Shown here: positions 15,035-22,904 of the stretch, piece after piece
How the letters are laid out: every line of letters starts with the position of its first letter
Position numbering within the stretch: position 1 is the first letter of the stretch
Source: Patescibacteria group bacterium
GTDB taxonomy: Bacteria > Patescibacteriota > Microgenomatia > Daviesbacterales > UBA10151
Direction: 5' to 3'
DNA: 29,120 bases
Assembly: GCA_018816815.1 (NCBI GenBank)
Contig: JAHIVD010000004.1
Location: 1 to 29,120, forward strand
The notes under the pieces: model-generated
Told to the model about the DNA's origin: nothing
Databases searched by the model: none
Seen by the model: only the letters and a program-made list of their open reading frames with translations
Made by a program: the position numbers and the translations under genes

Positions 15035-15943
15035 TTACTTGATTAGTGCATTCCAGTCGTTGGCAAATTTTTCTATGCCGGCATCAGTTAGTTCATGGGA
15101 GATATTAAAGTCATGCCAATCATTATTTAAATTAAGTTTTTGGTAAGAAATATTTTTCAAATTACCTCTTTTATAGACAAAATCAACACCAGGTATTTGT
15201 AATCCACCTTCTGCCCACTCTTTTAATACGAGATAAGGAGCTGTGATAATATCCGAACCTAAGGTTAAGGAATATAAAAAGTGATCCAGGTTTCTGATAC
15301 TTGCTGCTAGAACTGCTACATGGTGATCATTTCTTTTATACATCTGAATAATGTTTTTAATTAAACCCATCCCGTTTTCTTCTTTATCATCTAACCTGCC
15401 AATAAAAGGGGATACAAATACATTTTTAAGACCGCTTAAACTATCCTTTGGTGTATTTGGCTGGTGAGTGGCTGCATAAACAGCTGCTGCTTGTTGTTGA
15501 TTGAAGCATAAAGTCATATTAACTCTTATCCCTTCTTTAACTGCCTGCTCTGCTGCATTTAAACCTGCTGTATTTATAGGAAATTTAATATGGGCATTCG
15601 GAATCCAGGAAAACATCTCTTTTCCTGATTGAAGCATCTGTTGGCTTGTTGTGTTTTTATCCGCGTAAACTTCTACAGAGACCGAACCATGAGGAATTAG
15701 TTGAGATATTTCTTGTACGATTTTTTTATAGAATTCAAAAATCTCCTTAGCAGTAAATTTTCCTCCCTTTTCTAATTTTTCTCTGGCTTTTGGATTTTTA
15801 GAGATTAAGGTCGGATTGGTTGTTTGTCCGTCAAGGAAACCAAGCAGATTAATTATTTCTCTGGTTTCGTTGGGATCACCTCCATCAAGAAATATTTTGC
15901 TTTTGAGGGGAGGGCTTTTTGTTTTTGAATCTACCGGATACAT
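15035..15943 (-). CDS. tal: Transaldolase family protein
   Basis: Transaldolase moves a three-carbon unit between sugar phosphates and can generate erythrose-4-phosphate, the sugar substrate of the first aromatic step. The 302-residue protein shows the family beginning IFLDGGDPNE, the DGQTTNPTLISK motif, VSVEVYAD, the Schiff-base Lys segment HIKFPINTAG, NMTLCFNQQQA, VSPFIGRLDD and VLAASIRNLDHF with the conserved Arg. Compared with short fructose-6-phosphate-aldolase-like proteins (about 220 aa) it has extra N- and C-terminal segments. Placed between trpA and aroF with its own spacing (122 bases upstream, about 100 bases downstream to the aro promoter), it fits a supply role. The exact reaction within the family is inferred. 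Confidence 0.88.
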   Translation of the reverse strand: MYPVDSKTKSPPLKSKIFLDGGDPNETREIINLLGFLDGQTTNPTLISKNPKAREKLEKGGKFTAKEIFEFYKKIVQEISQLIPHGSVSVEVYADKNTTSQQMLQSGKEMFSWIPNAHIKFPINTAGLNAAEQAVKEGIRVNMTLCFNQQQAAAVYAATHQPNTPKDSLSGLKNVFVSPFIGRLDDKEENGMGLIKNIIQMYKRNDHHVAVLAASIRNLDHFLYSLTLGSDIITAPYLVLKEWAEGGLQIPGVDFVYKRGNLKNISYQKLNLNNDWHDFNISHELTDAGIEKFANDWNALIK

Positions 15944-16065
15944 TGGGCAATTTCCTTTCTTATTGCATTTTATTACAATTTAATAATTCTGACTGATATT
16001 TCCTCATATTTGAATCTAAAAGTCAATGACCCCCCCCTTTTTATAAACTTAAACTTTTGTAAACT
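15944..16065 (-). other. trpA-tal intergenic region: G8 run, direct repeats, weak promoter
   Basis: The minus strand holds G8 (16030-16037), then TTGACT (16024-16029 on the plus strand as AGTCAA nearby) without a convincing -10 at 17 bases. A 15-base stretch reading TTATAAACTTAAACT on the plus strand occurs twice, at about 16041-16055 and 16067-16081, the second inside the trpA end. An AAAGGA about 10 bases before the tal ATG is a plausible ribosome binding site. No terminator for the trp operon is seen, so tal may be partly transcribed with trp. Confidence 0.5.
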
Positions 16066-16854
16066 TTATAAACTTAAACTATTGAGGAAATCTTTTACAT
16101 CCTTTTCCGCAGTATTTCCGGCTGATTTGTTTACAATGTCAATAATGGCGCTACCGATTACTGCTATGTCAGCAAGGGACGAAAGTTGTTTTAGGTGTTC
16201 TTTTTTGGAAATACCAAATCCTACAGCAATGGGAACCCTGAATACTTTTTTCATCTTTTTTAGGAAAGATGAAATATTTGGATTTAGTTTATCTTTTGCT
16301 CCGGTAATTCCTTGTCTTGTGGTGCAGTAAACAAACCCGCTTGCAATTTCGGCATTTTTCTTTAATCTATTTGTTGTTGAAATAGGGGAGACAACCCTAA
16401 TATTTTTTAGTCCGGCCTTTTTACAATATTTTATAAAATGTTCCTGATGTTCTTCTTCCAGGGGTATATCAGGGACAACAAGCCCGCAGATACCTGCTTT
16501 TCTGGCATCATTACAAAATTTCTCAGTACCGTATTTAAAAACAGTGTTGTAATAAGCCATGAATAGTAATGGAATTTTGATTTGCTTTGATAATTTTTGA
16601 ACCAACTCAAAAGCATCAACTACTCTTACACCGTTTTCCAGGGCTTTTTCGCAAGCTCTCATGATAGTTGGACCATCAGCTAAAGGATCGGAAAAGGGGA
16701 TCTGCAGTTCAATAAAATCTACTCCTGCAGCTTCCATCACTTTAACTAAAGATTCTGTTACTTCAAGCGAAGGATAACCCACAACAACGTGAGTCATTAG
16801 CCCTAATCTTTTTTCCTTTTTGATTTTTTTCAACTGTTTGTCAATTAAATTCAT
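16066..16854 (-). CDS. trpA: Tryptophan synthase alpha chain
   Basis: TrpA cleaves indole-3-glycerol phosphate to indole and glyceraldehyde-3-phosphate and passes indole to TrpB. The 262-residue TIM barrel has VDFIELQIPFSDPLADGP with the catalytic Glu and Asp, YYNTVFKYG, GLVVPDIPLEE, YCTTRQGITG and VGFGISKKE. It is the last gene of the trp operon, 30 bases after trpB. Confidence 0.95.
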   Translation of the reverse strand: MNLIDKQLKKIKKEKRLGLMTHVVVGYPSLEVTESLVKVMEAAGVDFIELQIPFSDPLADGPTIMRACEKALENGVRVVDAFELVQKLSKQIKIPLLFMAYYNTVFKYGTEKFCNDARKAGICGLVVPDIPLEEEHQEHFIKYCKKAGLKNIRVVSPISTTNRLKKNAEIASGFVYCTTRQGITGAKDKLNPNISSFLKKMKKVFRVPIAVGFGISKKEHLKQLSSLADIAVIGSAIIDIVNKSAGNTAEKDVKDFLNSLSL

Positions 16855-16884
16855 TTTTAAGTTTTCTAAGTTTATAGAAAATAC

Positions 16885-18126
16885 TTAATGTTTGTTTTCT
16901 TTTCGTTTGTTTTCTTCTTTAAGATAATCTTTTAAAAACTGAAAGAAGTTTTTATCTTTAAATTCTTTTGCCACAATAAACAAATCTTTATCACCTCTGC
17001 CTGAAAGGTTAACTACGATAATTTGATCCTTTCTTAATTTAGGTGCCAGTTTAATTGCTTGTGCTGCTGCATGAGCAGATTCTAAGGCAGGTATTATTCC
17101 TTCAAGCTTTGCAAGCAATCTGAATGCCTTAAGTGTTTCCTTGTCTGTAACTGAGGCAAACTCCACGCGTTTGCTGTTTTGCAGTTGTGCCAGTTGCGGA
17201 CCTATACCCGGATAATCAAGTCCGGCTGAGATGCTATGTGTTTTTTGCAGCTGACCATCGCTGTCTTGTAGAAAATATGATTTATATCCTTCAATTACTC
17301 CAATGCTTCCGCCAGGGAAACGGACAGCATGTTCGCCAATTTTTTTTCCTTTTCCTCCTGCTTCTACACCAATCAGATGAACATCTGAATCTCTAATAAA
17401 ATCTGTAAATGCTCCCATTGCATTGCTGCCTCCGCCTACGCAGGCAATAACATAATCAGGCAAGGTCCCCTCTAGCTTTTTAATCTGTTTTTTTATTTCC
17501 CTGCCAACAACTGACTGAAAATCTCTATTTATCGTTGGGAAAGGATGGGGGCCTACTACAGAACCTAATACATAATGGGTTGTTTTAACATTTTCAATAT
17601 AATCTTTTAAAGCAGCGTTAACTGCATCTTTTAAAGTTCTTTGGCCGAATTTAACAGGTACAACTTCTGTTCCTAATTGCTCCATTAAAAAAACATTCGG
17701 TCTTTGTCTTTGGATGTCTACCTCTCCCATATAGACTGTACAGGAAAAACCAAACTTAGCTGCTACTGTTGCAGTGGCAAGTCCGTGTTGCCCTGCTCCT
17801 GTTTCTGCGATAAGTCTTTTCTTGCCCATTTTCCTGGCAAGTAAAGCCTGACCAACGCAGTGCGTAATCTTATGCGCTCCTGTGGGGTTTAGCCCTTCGT
17901 TTTTTAAATAAATTTTTGCACCGCCAAGTTTTTTAGTTATATTTTCTGCAAAAGTTAATGGAGTTGGTCTTCCGCAAAAAGTAGTAAGAAGATGTTTAAA
18001 TTCTTTTTTAAACTTTGCATCTTTCTTTGCTTCAAGATAAGTTTTCTCTAATTCCTCCAAAGCAGGAATTAACATTTCCGGTACATATCTTCCGCCAAAT
18101 TTTCCAAAGTGTCCTTTATGTTTCAT
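16885..18126 (-). CDS. trpB: Tryptophan synthase beta chain
   Basis: TrpB joins indole and serine with PLP. The 413-residue protein begins MKHKGHFGKFGGRYVPE, the standard TrpB1 N-terminus, and has GRPTPLTFAEN, the PLP-Lys motif GAHK, AETGAGQHG with the catalytic Glu, GGGSNAMG for the phosphate, and EGIIPALESAHA. The region around the Lys reads NEGLNPTGAHKITH where most enzymes have REDLNHTGAHKINN, so several usually fixed residues differ. The start is placed at the ATG at 18126, which overlaps the trpF stop as ATGA; a TTG two codons upstream is also in frame. The C-terminal tail is Lys-rich. Confidence 0.95.
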   Translation of the reverse strand: MKHKGHFGKFGGRYVPEMLIPALEELEKTYLEAKKDAKFKKEFKHLLTTFCGRPTPLTFAENITKKLGGAKIYLKNEGLNPTGAHKITHCVGQALLARKMGKKRLIAETGAGQHGLATATVAAKFGFSCTVYMGEVDIQRQRPNVFLMEQLGTEVVPVKFGQRTLKDAVNAALKDYIENVKTTHYVLGSVVGPHPFPTINRDFQSVVGREIKKQIKKLEGTLPDYVIACVGGGSNAMGAFTDFIRDSDVHLIGVEAGGKGKKIGEHAVRFPGGSIGVIEGYKSYFLQDSDGQLQKTHSISAGLDYPGIGPQLAQLQNSKRVEFASVTDKETLKAFRLLAKLEGIIPALESAHAAAQAIKLAPKLRKDQIIVVNLSGRGDKDLFIVAKEFKDKNFFQFLKDYLKEENKRKENKH

Positions 18127-18737
18127 AAACAAGTTTGTAAGCTTTGCTTGAAAACTACCTCCTTTGCATTTTTTATAAATGCTTTAATTTTATTTAGATC
18201 CTCTTTTCCATCAGTTTCTATGCCTCCTGCTACATCTACTGCAAATGGTTTTACTGTTTTTATTAATCCAGCAACATTATCAGGAGTTAATCCGCCAGCT
18301 AAAAATAAGCGGACCTTGCTGGCAACTTGTGTTCCTTTTTTCAAATCAACCATTTTACCCTCTCCTTGTTTAACTCTATCCAGCAGAAAATAATCTACAT
18401 TGAGTTTCTGCAACTGATTATATACATTTATAGTTTTAATAACAGCCACCTTTATTTGATTGATATATTCAGCATTTTCATTGCCGTGAAGCTGCACAAA
18501 ATTTAAACCCAGCTTTGATGCGATATCATTTACATATACGCTTTCAGCGTTCTGGAATATGCCAACAATTTTGATCCTACCTTCTACCAAGTTAATGATT
18601 TTTGCTGCCAGAGCAGGATCAATATATCTTTTGGAGGTTGGTACAAAATTAAAACCTAAAAAATCAGCGCCTTCTCCCACAGCTACTTTTGCTGCCTTAA
18701 TGCATCTAATTCCGCAAATTTTTACCTTTACCTTCAT
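18123..18737 (-). CDS. trpF: Phosphoribosylanthranilate isomerase
   Basis: TrpF converts phosphoribosylanthranilate to its carboxyphenylamino form, the step before TrpC. The 204-residue barrel starts KVKICGIR with the catalytic Cys, then GADFLGFNFVPTSKRYI, VQLHGNE, FLLDRVKQGEG with the catalytic Asp, FLAGGLTPDNV and VDVAGGIET at the phosphate site (usually SSGVE). It overlaps trpC and trpB by 4 bases each. Confidence 0.94.
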   Translation of the reverse strand: MKVKVKICGIRCIKAAKVAVGEGADFLGFNFVPTSKRYIDPALAAKIINLVEGRIKIVGIFQNAESVYVNDIASKLGLNFVQLHGNENAEYINQIKVAVIKTINVYNQLQKLNVDYFLLDRVKQGEGKMVDLKKGTQVASKVRLFLAGGLTPDNVAGLIKTVKPFAVDVAGGIETDGKEDLNKIKAFIKNAKEVVFKQSLQTCL

Positions 18738-19525
18738 AATGTTATTTCTTTAAAAGATTGTGAAATATTTTTAGCCTTCATTAAACTTGTGCCAATTAAT
18801 ACTCCTTCCGCACCTGCTTTTTTATATTTTTCTACATCAACTTTTTTTGATACTCCAGAAAATCCCAGTTTGGTATAAAAATTTGGAACTCTATGGAGAA
18901 GTTTGCAGGCATTATCAATACTTACCTTGAAATTGTCTAAATCTCTGGCATTTACGGCAATAATCTCTGTTTTAGAGGCTTGTGCTTTTTCAAGATCTTC
19001 AATATTTTGTATTTCAACAATCGGTGTAATGCCTAGTTGTTTTGTCTTTCCTACTAAGCAAACAAGGTCTTTTTCAGATAAAATTCTTGCAATTAGTAAA
19101 ATTGAGTCAGCCCCGGCAATTTTCGCTTCAAATAGCTGATATTGATCTAAAATAAAATCTTTTTGCAAAACAGGTAAAGATACAGCGTCTTTAATTTGAC
19201 GCACAAAAGCAGGGTTTCCTTTAAAAAAATGTTTTTCTGTAACAACAGATATAGCATCAGTTCCTGCTTGTTCGTATTCTTTAGCCCGAGCTTGAATATT
19301 TTCTGTGCTTCCAAAATACTTTTCAGAAGGGGACGAGAGTTTAATTTCTGCAATAATTGCAATTGATCCATTTTTGGGATTTTTTATTGCTTTTGCAAAT
19401 AAACGATTCAAATGATTAAAGTGTTTACCGGTTAACTTTTTTAGTTTGCTCAAAGGAATCTGCTTTTTGCGCCTAATAAGATCCTCTCTTGTTTTTATAA
19501 TGATATCTTCCAATTTGTTATGCAT
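18734..19525 (-). CDS. trpC: Indole-3-glycerol phosphate synthase
   Basis: TrpC makes indole-3-glycerol phosphate by decarboxylating ring closure. The 263-residue barrel has AEIKLSSPSEKYFG with the catalytic Glu-Lys, VVTEKHFFKG, VLQKDFILDQYQ with the catalytic Lys, IVEIQNIEDL with a Glu, VNARDLDNF with the Asn, and GVLIGTSLM at the phosphate site. Near the end, the motif usually reading ESGI appears as FSGV (LGFSGVSKK), so one Glu of the active-site set seems replaced by Phe. It overlaps trpD by 8 bases and trpF by 4. Confidence 0.93.
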   Translation of the reverse strand: MHNKLEDIIIKTREDLIRRKKQIPLSKLKKLTGKHFNHLNRLFAKAIKNPKNGSIAIIAEIKLSSPSEKYFGSTENIQARAKEYEQAGTDAISVVTEKHFFKGNPAFVRQIKDAVSLPVLQKDFILDQYQLFEAKIAGADSILLIARILSEKDLVCLVGKTKQLGITPIVEIQNIEDLEKAQASKTEIIAVNARDLDNFKVSIDNACKLLHRVPNFYTKLGFSGVSKKVDVEKYKKAGAEGVLIGTSLMKAKNISQSFKEITL

Positions 19526-20531
19526 ACTTGTTTGTTTCTATAATTAGTTTTTGCAAAACAGATTTAGCAAGACCTTCATCAATTGATTTTTCTGCAAGTA
19601 AAATTCCGTTAGTTATATTTTTTGCTTTTCCAGCTAAATACAGTGCTGCTGCACTGTTTAAAACTACAATATCCCTTTTTGAACCCTTCTTTCCTTGAAG
19701 AATATTTTTGACAATTGTGCTGTTTTTCCCGGCACTTCCACCCATTAGTTCCTGGATTGTTGCAAATTTAATTCCAAACTGTTTTGGTGAAATAGTGTAT
19801 GATCTTACATCACTGCCTTTAATTTCAAAGATTTTTGTTTTAGTTGTAGTTGTAATTTCATCCATTTTATCCTCGCTGGTAACCAGTAATAGATGTGTAA
19901 ATTTTAACTTAGCTGCAACTTTTGCTAATTTTTCCGCAATCCTGACATTGGGAACACCTAAAAGTTGTTTTTTTGTTCCTGCAGGATTTAAAAATGGCCC
20001 CAGAAAATTAAAAATAGTTCTTATACCCAGCTCTTTTCTAATTGGTGCGATTTGTTTCATGGCAGGATGAAAAGAAGGTGCGTATAAAAACACTATTCCG
20101 ATTTTTTCAAACACCTTTTCTGCCTGATCTTTTGTCAGATTGATATTTACTCCCAGCGCCTCTAAAACATCTGCACTGCCGCATTTGCTGCTGGTTGCTC
20201 TATTGCCATGTTTAGCAATTTTAACTCCGCAACCGGCAACAACAAAACTGGCTGTTGTTGAGATATTAAAAGTTCCTGTTCCGTCTCCTCCGGTCCCTAC
20301 AATATCAATAGCTTTTGGAGCATGGACCTTAGTTATATGTTTTCTCATAGTTTGAATAAATCCAACTATTTCATCAACAGATTCTTCCTTTGTACGAAGC
20401 CCTGCTAAAACTGCTGCAATTTGACTGGGATTTAATTGCCTGTTAATAACTTGCTCTAGTAAGAAACCCGCTTCTTTTATAGTCAGATCTCTTCTGTCAG
20501 TAATCTTATTTAATAAGTTTTTTATTTCCAT
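19518..20531 (-). CDS. trpD: Anthranilate phosphoribosyltransferase
   Basis: TrpD transfers phosphoribose from PRPP to anthranilate. The 337-residue protein starts MEIKNLLNKI, as in the family, and has the PRPP loop GTGGDGTGTFNIST, KHGNRATSSKCGSADVLEALG, FAPSFHPAM-like YAPSFHPAMK, and RTIFNFLGPFLNPA. The start at 20531 is preferred because AGGA lies 7 bases upstream and the length fits; an in-frame ATG at 20555 would add 8 residues. It is a stand-alone enzyme, not fused to TrpG. Confidence 0.94.
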   Translation of the reverse strand: MEIKNLLNKITDRRDLTIKEAGFLLEQVINRQLNPSQIAAVLAGLRTKEESVDEIVGFIQTMRKHITKVHAPKAIDIVGTGGDGTGTFNISTTASFVVAGCGVKIAKHGNRATSSKCGSADVLEALGVNINLTKDQAEKVFEKIGIVFLYAPSFHPAMKQIAPIRKELGIRTIFNFLGPFLNPAGTKKQLLGVPNVRIAEKLAKVAAKLKFTHLLLVTSEDKMDEITTTTKTKIFEIKGSDVRSYTISPKQFGIKFATIQELMGGSAGKNSTIVKNILQGKKGSKRDIVVLNSAAALYLAGKAKNITNGILLAEKSIDEGLAKSVLQKLIIETNKYA

Positions 20532-20559
20532 GTTTATTCCTATAGCTTTGTCCATATAG

Positions 20560-21171
20560 TTATGTCCATAGTTTTTTTTGAAAAAGAAAATTCGTTAGCA
20601 TTTCTTTTCCTCCCTCTGTTGCAAAAGATTCCGGATGAAACTGTATTCCTTCAATTGGGTATTTTTTGTGCCGCAATCCCATGATTTCCTTTGTATCTTT
20701 GGAAGTAGCAGTAATTTGCAAACAACAAGGAAGAGTTGTTTTATCTGCAACAAGAGAATGATATCTCATAACTTCCAGGTTTTGCGGTAAACCTTTGAAT
20801 ACTCCTTTTTCGTCATGTTTTATAATACTTGTCTTTCCGTGCATGGGACGGCTTGCTCTAACTACCCTGCCGCCAAAATAATGTGCTATGCCTTGCATTC
20901 CCAAACATACTCCAAGAACCGGAATTTGTTTACCTAATTTTGTTAAAACATCCCCGCATACCCCAAAATATGCAGGATTGCCGGGATCTCCTGGTCCAGG
21001 AGAAATAATGATCTTTTCATATTTCCTTTCCTTGATTTCTTTAAAAGTAATTGCATCATTTCTTATAACATCCAAAGTGAACTTTTTACCCTCGTCGGTA
21101 AGGATTTCCCCAATATACTGATAAAGGTTGTATGTAAAAGAATCGTAATTATCAATGATTAAAATTTTCAT
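20560..21171 (-). CDS. trpG: Anthranilate synthase glutamine amidotransferase component
   Basis: TrpG releases ammonia from glutamine for TrpE. The 203-residue class I amidotransferase has YDSFTYNLYQYIGE, SPGPGDP, the nucleophile Cys in LGVCLGMQGIAHYFGG, and the His-Glu pair in IQFHPES. The ending is short, with KKLWT before the stop. Its ATG overlaps the trpE stop. It could also serve aminodeoxychorismate synthesis, but the operon makes the tryptophan role clear. Confidence 0.94.
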   Translation of the reverse strand: MKILIIDNYDSFTYNLYQYIGEILTDEGKKFTLDVIRNDAITFKEIKERKYEKIIISPGPGDPGNPAYFGVCGDVLTKLGKQIPVLGVCLGMQGIAHYFGGRVVRASRPMHGKTSIIKHDEKGVFKGLPQNLEVMRYHSLVADKTTLPCCLQITATSKDTKEIMGLRHKKYPIEGIQFHPESFATEGGKEMLTNFLFQKKLWT

Positions 21172-22517
21172 ATCCCCAATACCTCTTTCATGGCTGCTGA
21201 TTTTCTTTGAATCTCATCGTATTCTTTTTCCGGAACAGAATCATATACAATGCCTCCGCTTGTTTGAGAATAAGCATATTTATCTGAAATAAATAAAGAA
21301 CGCAAAGCCAGGGCAAATGTACAGTCTCCATTGAAGCCGAAATGACCTACACCTCCTCCGTATGGTCCCCGTGCTTTTAGTTCGTTTGAATCAATAATTT
21401 TGATGGTTTCAATTTTTGGAGTACCACAAACAGTTCCCATTGGAAAATTACTAGCCAGCCCGGTAAACATATCTTCTTCCGGACGGATCATTCCAACAAT
21501 CTCGCTGGAAATATGTTGAACATGACTGAATTTTTTAACAGTCATCAAGTTTTTGACTCTTACAGTTCCGAATTGTGCTACTTTTCCGATATCATTCCTA
21601 TGCATATCAACCAGCATGTTGTGTTCTGCCCTCTCTTTTGGATCTTTTAAAAGGGTTCTGGCAAGCTTGCGGTCCTCTATTTCATTTTTGCCTCTTTTTA
21701 TTGTTCCAGCTAATGGTTTTGTTGTTATTTCTCCATCCCGGAGTGAAAATAATAGTTCCGGGCTAGCGCCGAGAATAATCTTTTTTCCAAATTTGAGGTA
21801 ATACATAAAAGGGGAAGGATTAATTTTTCTTAGTTTTTCATATAAATTTAGTTTATTTCCGCTTATTTCATATTCTGTTTTAAATCCTACTTCACACTGA
21901 AAAGTATTTCCTATCCTGATTTGCTTTTTTACTTTTTCAACAATCCTTGTGTGTCCCTTTTTAGTTAAACAATCTCTAATAAATTTTATTTTTGTGTTTT
22001 TACTTTTTAATTTTGAACGCGTAATGTCTTTTAAAATACTGATTCTATTTTTGTCGTAGTAAAAATAAAAAAGTTCATTGGTGAGTTTATCTAAGATTAA
22101 TCCGTCAGTATAAACACCGAACATAAACTGATCGAAAAGCTCATGGATTTTAATATGAAGCTTGGTTTCAAAATAATTTACTGCTTCATAGCTTAAGTAG
22201 CCGATCAATCCTCCAGCATAGTTTCTACCAATAGTTTGAGCAGGTTGCATATCCCTAAGGGCAAAATAGGGGTTTTTGACAGGATAAGCCTTGCCATCGA
22301 TTATCAAATTATTTTCTTTGGCTCTGATAATAGATACAGGGTCAAAACCAATAATTGAATATCTGGAAAATTTTCCTTCTTCCCCTAGGGATTCAAAAAT
22401 AAAGCATGTATCAAATTGTTGCTCTATCTTTTTAAACAGATTTAAAAAATCTACATCTTCTGCAAATTTAATATATGTAGGTATTTTCGATATTTTAATT
22501 TTAGGTAATTTAGTCAT
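21168..22517 (-). CDS. trpE: Anthranilate synthase component I
   Basis: TrpE turns chorismate and ammonia into anthranilate, the first step specific to tryptophan. The 449-residue protein has an N-terminal domain with FIFESLGEEGKFSRYSIIG (the feedback-site region; the usual LLES reads IFES) and NPSPFMYYLKF, then the chorismate-binding core with GASPELLF, KPLAGTIKRG, EHNMLVDMHRNDIG, FPMGTVCGTPK, RGPYGGGVGHF and QTSGGIVYDS. Product inhibition by tryptophan therefore looks possible. It is the first gene of the operon, directly behind the T-box terminator, and lacks a clear Shine-Dalgarno site. Confidence 0.95.
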   Translation of the reverse strand: MTKLPKIKISKIPTYIKFAEDVDFLNLFKKIEQQFDTCFIFESLGEEGKFSRYSIIGFDPVSIIRAKENNLIIDGKAYPVKNPYFALRDMQPAQTIGRNYAGGLIGYLSYEAVNYFETKLHIKIHELFDQFMFGVYTDGLILDKLTNELFYFYYDKNRISILKDITRSKLKSKNTKIKFIRDCLTKKGHTRIVEKVKKQIRIGNTFQCEVGFKTEYEISGNKLNLYEKLRKINPSPFMYYLKFGKKIILGASPELLFSLRDGEITTKPLAGTIKRGKNEIEDRKLARTLLKDPKERAEHNMLVDMHRNDIGKVAQFGTVRVKNLMTVKKFSHVQHISSEIVGMIRPEEDMFTGLASNFPMGTVCGTPKIETIKIIDSNELKARGPYGGGVGHFGFNGDCTFALALRSLFISDKYAYSQTSGGIVYDSVPEKEYDEIQRKSAAMKEVLGI

Positions 22518-22562
22518 AAATCAGTTATTTATTTTAACTTTTTTTAACTTTAAATTCATTAC

Positions 22563-22609
22563 AAAAAGCCCTTGTTAAAACACCAATTTCTTGATGATTT
22601 AACAAGGGC
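22563..22609 (-). terminator. Intrinsic terminator of the trp T-box leader
   Basis: GCCCTTGTTAAA (22598-22609) and TTTAACAAGGGC (22568-22579) form a perfect 12-bp stem, followed by a U run (22563-22567). It ends about 45 bases before the trpE ATG. Its 5' arm overlaps the 3' arm of the T-box antiterminator. Confidence 0.9.
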
Positions 22610-22830
22610 CTTTAGATTTCGCCTAGGCGGTGCCACCTTGCATTATTAACCTATTAAAAAATCTCTGCTGAGAGAGATTTGTCAAACTAATAAGTTAACC
22701 TTATTCATGACATGCTCCGAATTCCGACACATGTTGCAGGACTTTTACAGTTTCGCCTCTGTAGCATACTTTTGCTCTGCGTGCCTTTTGGGCGATCCGG
22801 TTCCAACCATCCGAATCAACGCATTTAGAT
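22563..22830 (-). promoter_or_regulatory. T-box riboswitch leader of the trp operon
   Basis: The minus-strand RNA holds AAGGTGGCACCGC (22627-22639), the T-box sequence that pairs with the tRNA acceptor end. Just upstream is a perfect 8-bp hairpin AAATCTCT/AGAGATTT (22659-22680), placed as stem III. The CAAGG of the T-box can pair with CCUUG inside the 5' arm of the terminator that follows, the expected antiterminator. The 5' part (about 22700-22830) is structured; GATTCGG pairs with CCGGATC around a loop ATGGTTGGAA (22801-22810) containing two UGG triplets, candidate Trp specifiers. Stem I does not fit the Firmicute layout clearly, so the specifier is uncertain. Binding of uncharged tRNA-Trp would allow transcription of trpEGDCFBA. 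Confidence 0.82.
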
Positions 22831-22836
22831 TATTTA

Positions 22837-22876
22837 ATTATAGCACTAAATTATCATTTCGCTTATGTCTTGTCAA
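22837..22876 (-). promoter_or_regulatory. Promoter of the trp operon
   Basis: TTGACA (22871-22876) has TAATTT (22848-22853) at 17 bases. A stronger-looking extended -10, TGC-TATAAT (TATAAT at 22837-22842), lies further downstream at 28 bases and may work without the -35. The -35 box overlaps that of the divergent aspS promoter almost exactly. Confidence 0.6.
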
Positions 22877-22898
22877 GCTAACCTGCTACTGCTATGAT
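22870..22898 (+). promoter_or_regulatory. Promoter of aspS
   Basis: TTGTCA (22870-22875), a 17-base spacer ending in TGC, and TATGAT (22893-22898) form an extended -10 sigma-70 promoter. The start codon follows after 6 bases, so transcription should begin at the ATG itself. Confidence 0.7.
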
Positions 22899-22904
22899 GC
22901 ATTC

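Noticed and set aside
22685..22711. Short ORF beginning ATGAATAAGGTT in the T-box leader, sharing 12 bases with the start of the aro leader peptide
   Set aside because: Only 8 codons and no regulatory codon run; the shared bases may be chance and lie in an A-T rich dyad.
22736..22801. A 21-codon ORF inside the T-box leader
   Set aside because: It contains no Trp codon, has no ribosome site and overlaps predicted RNA structure; the T-box explains the region better.
22707..22904. A 66-residue N-terminal extension of aspS in the same open frame
   Set aside because: It runs antisense through the trp T-box leader and promoters, is Cys/Phe-rich and unlike AspRS; the family N-terminus and a promoter both point to 22905.
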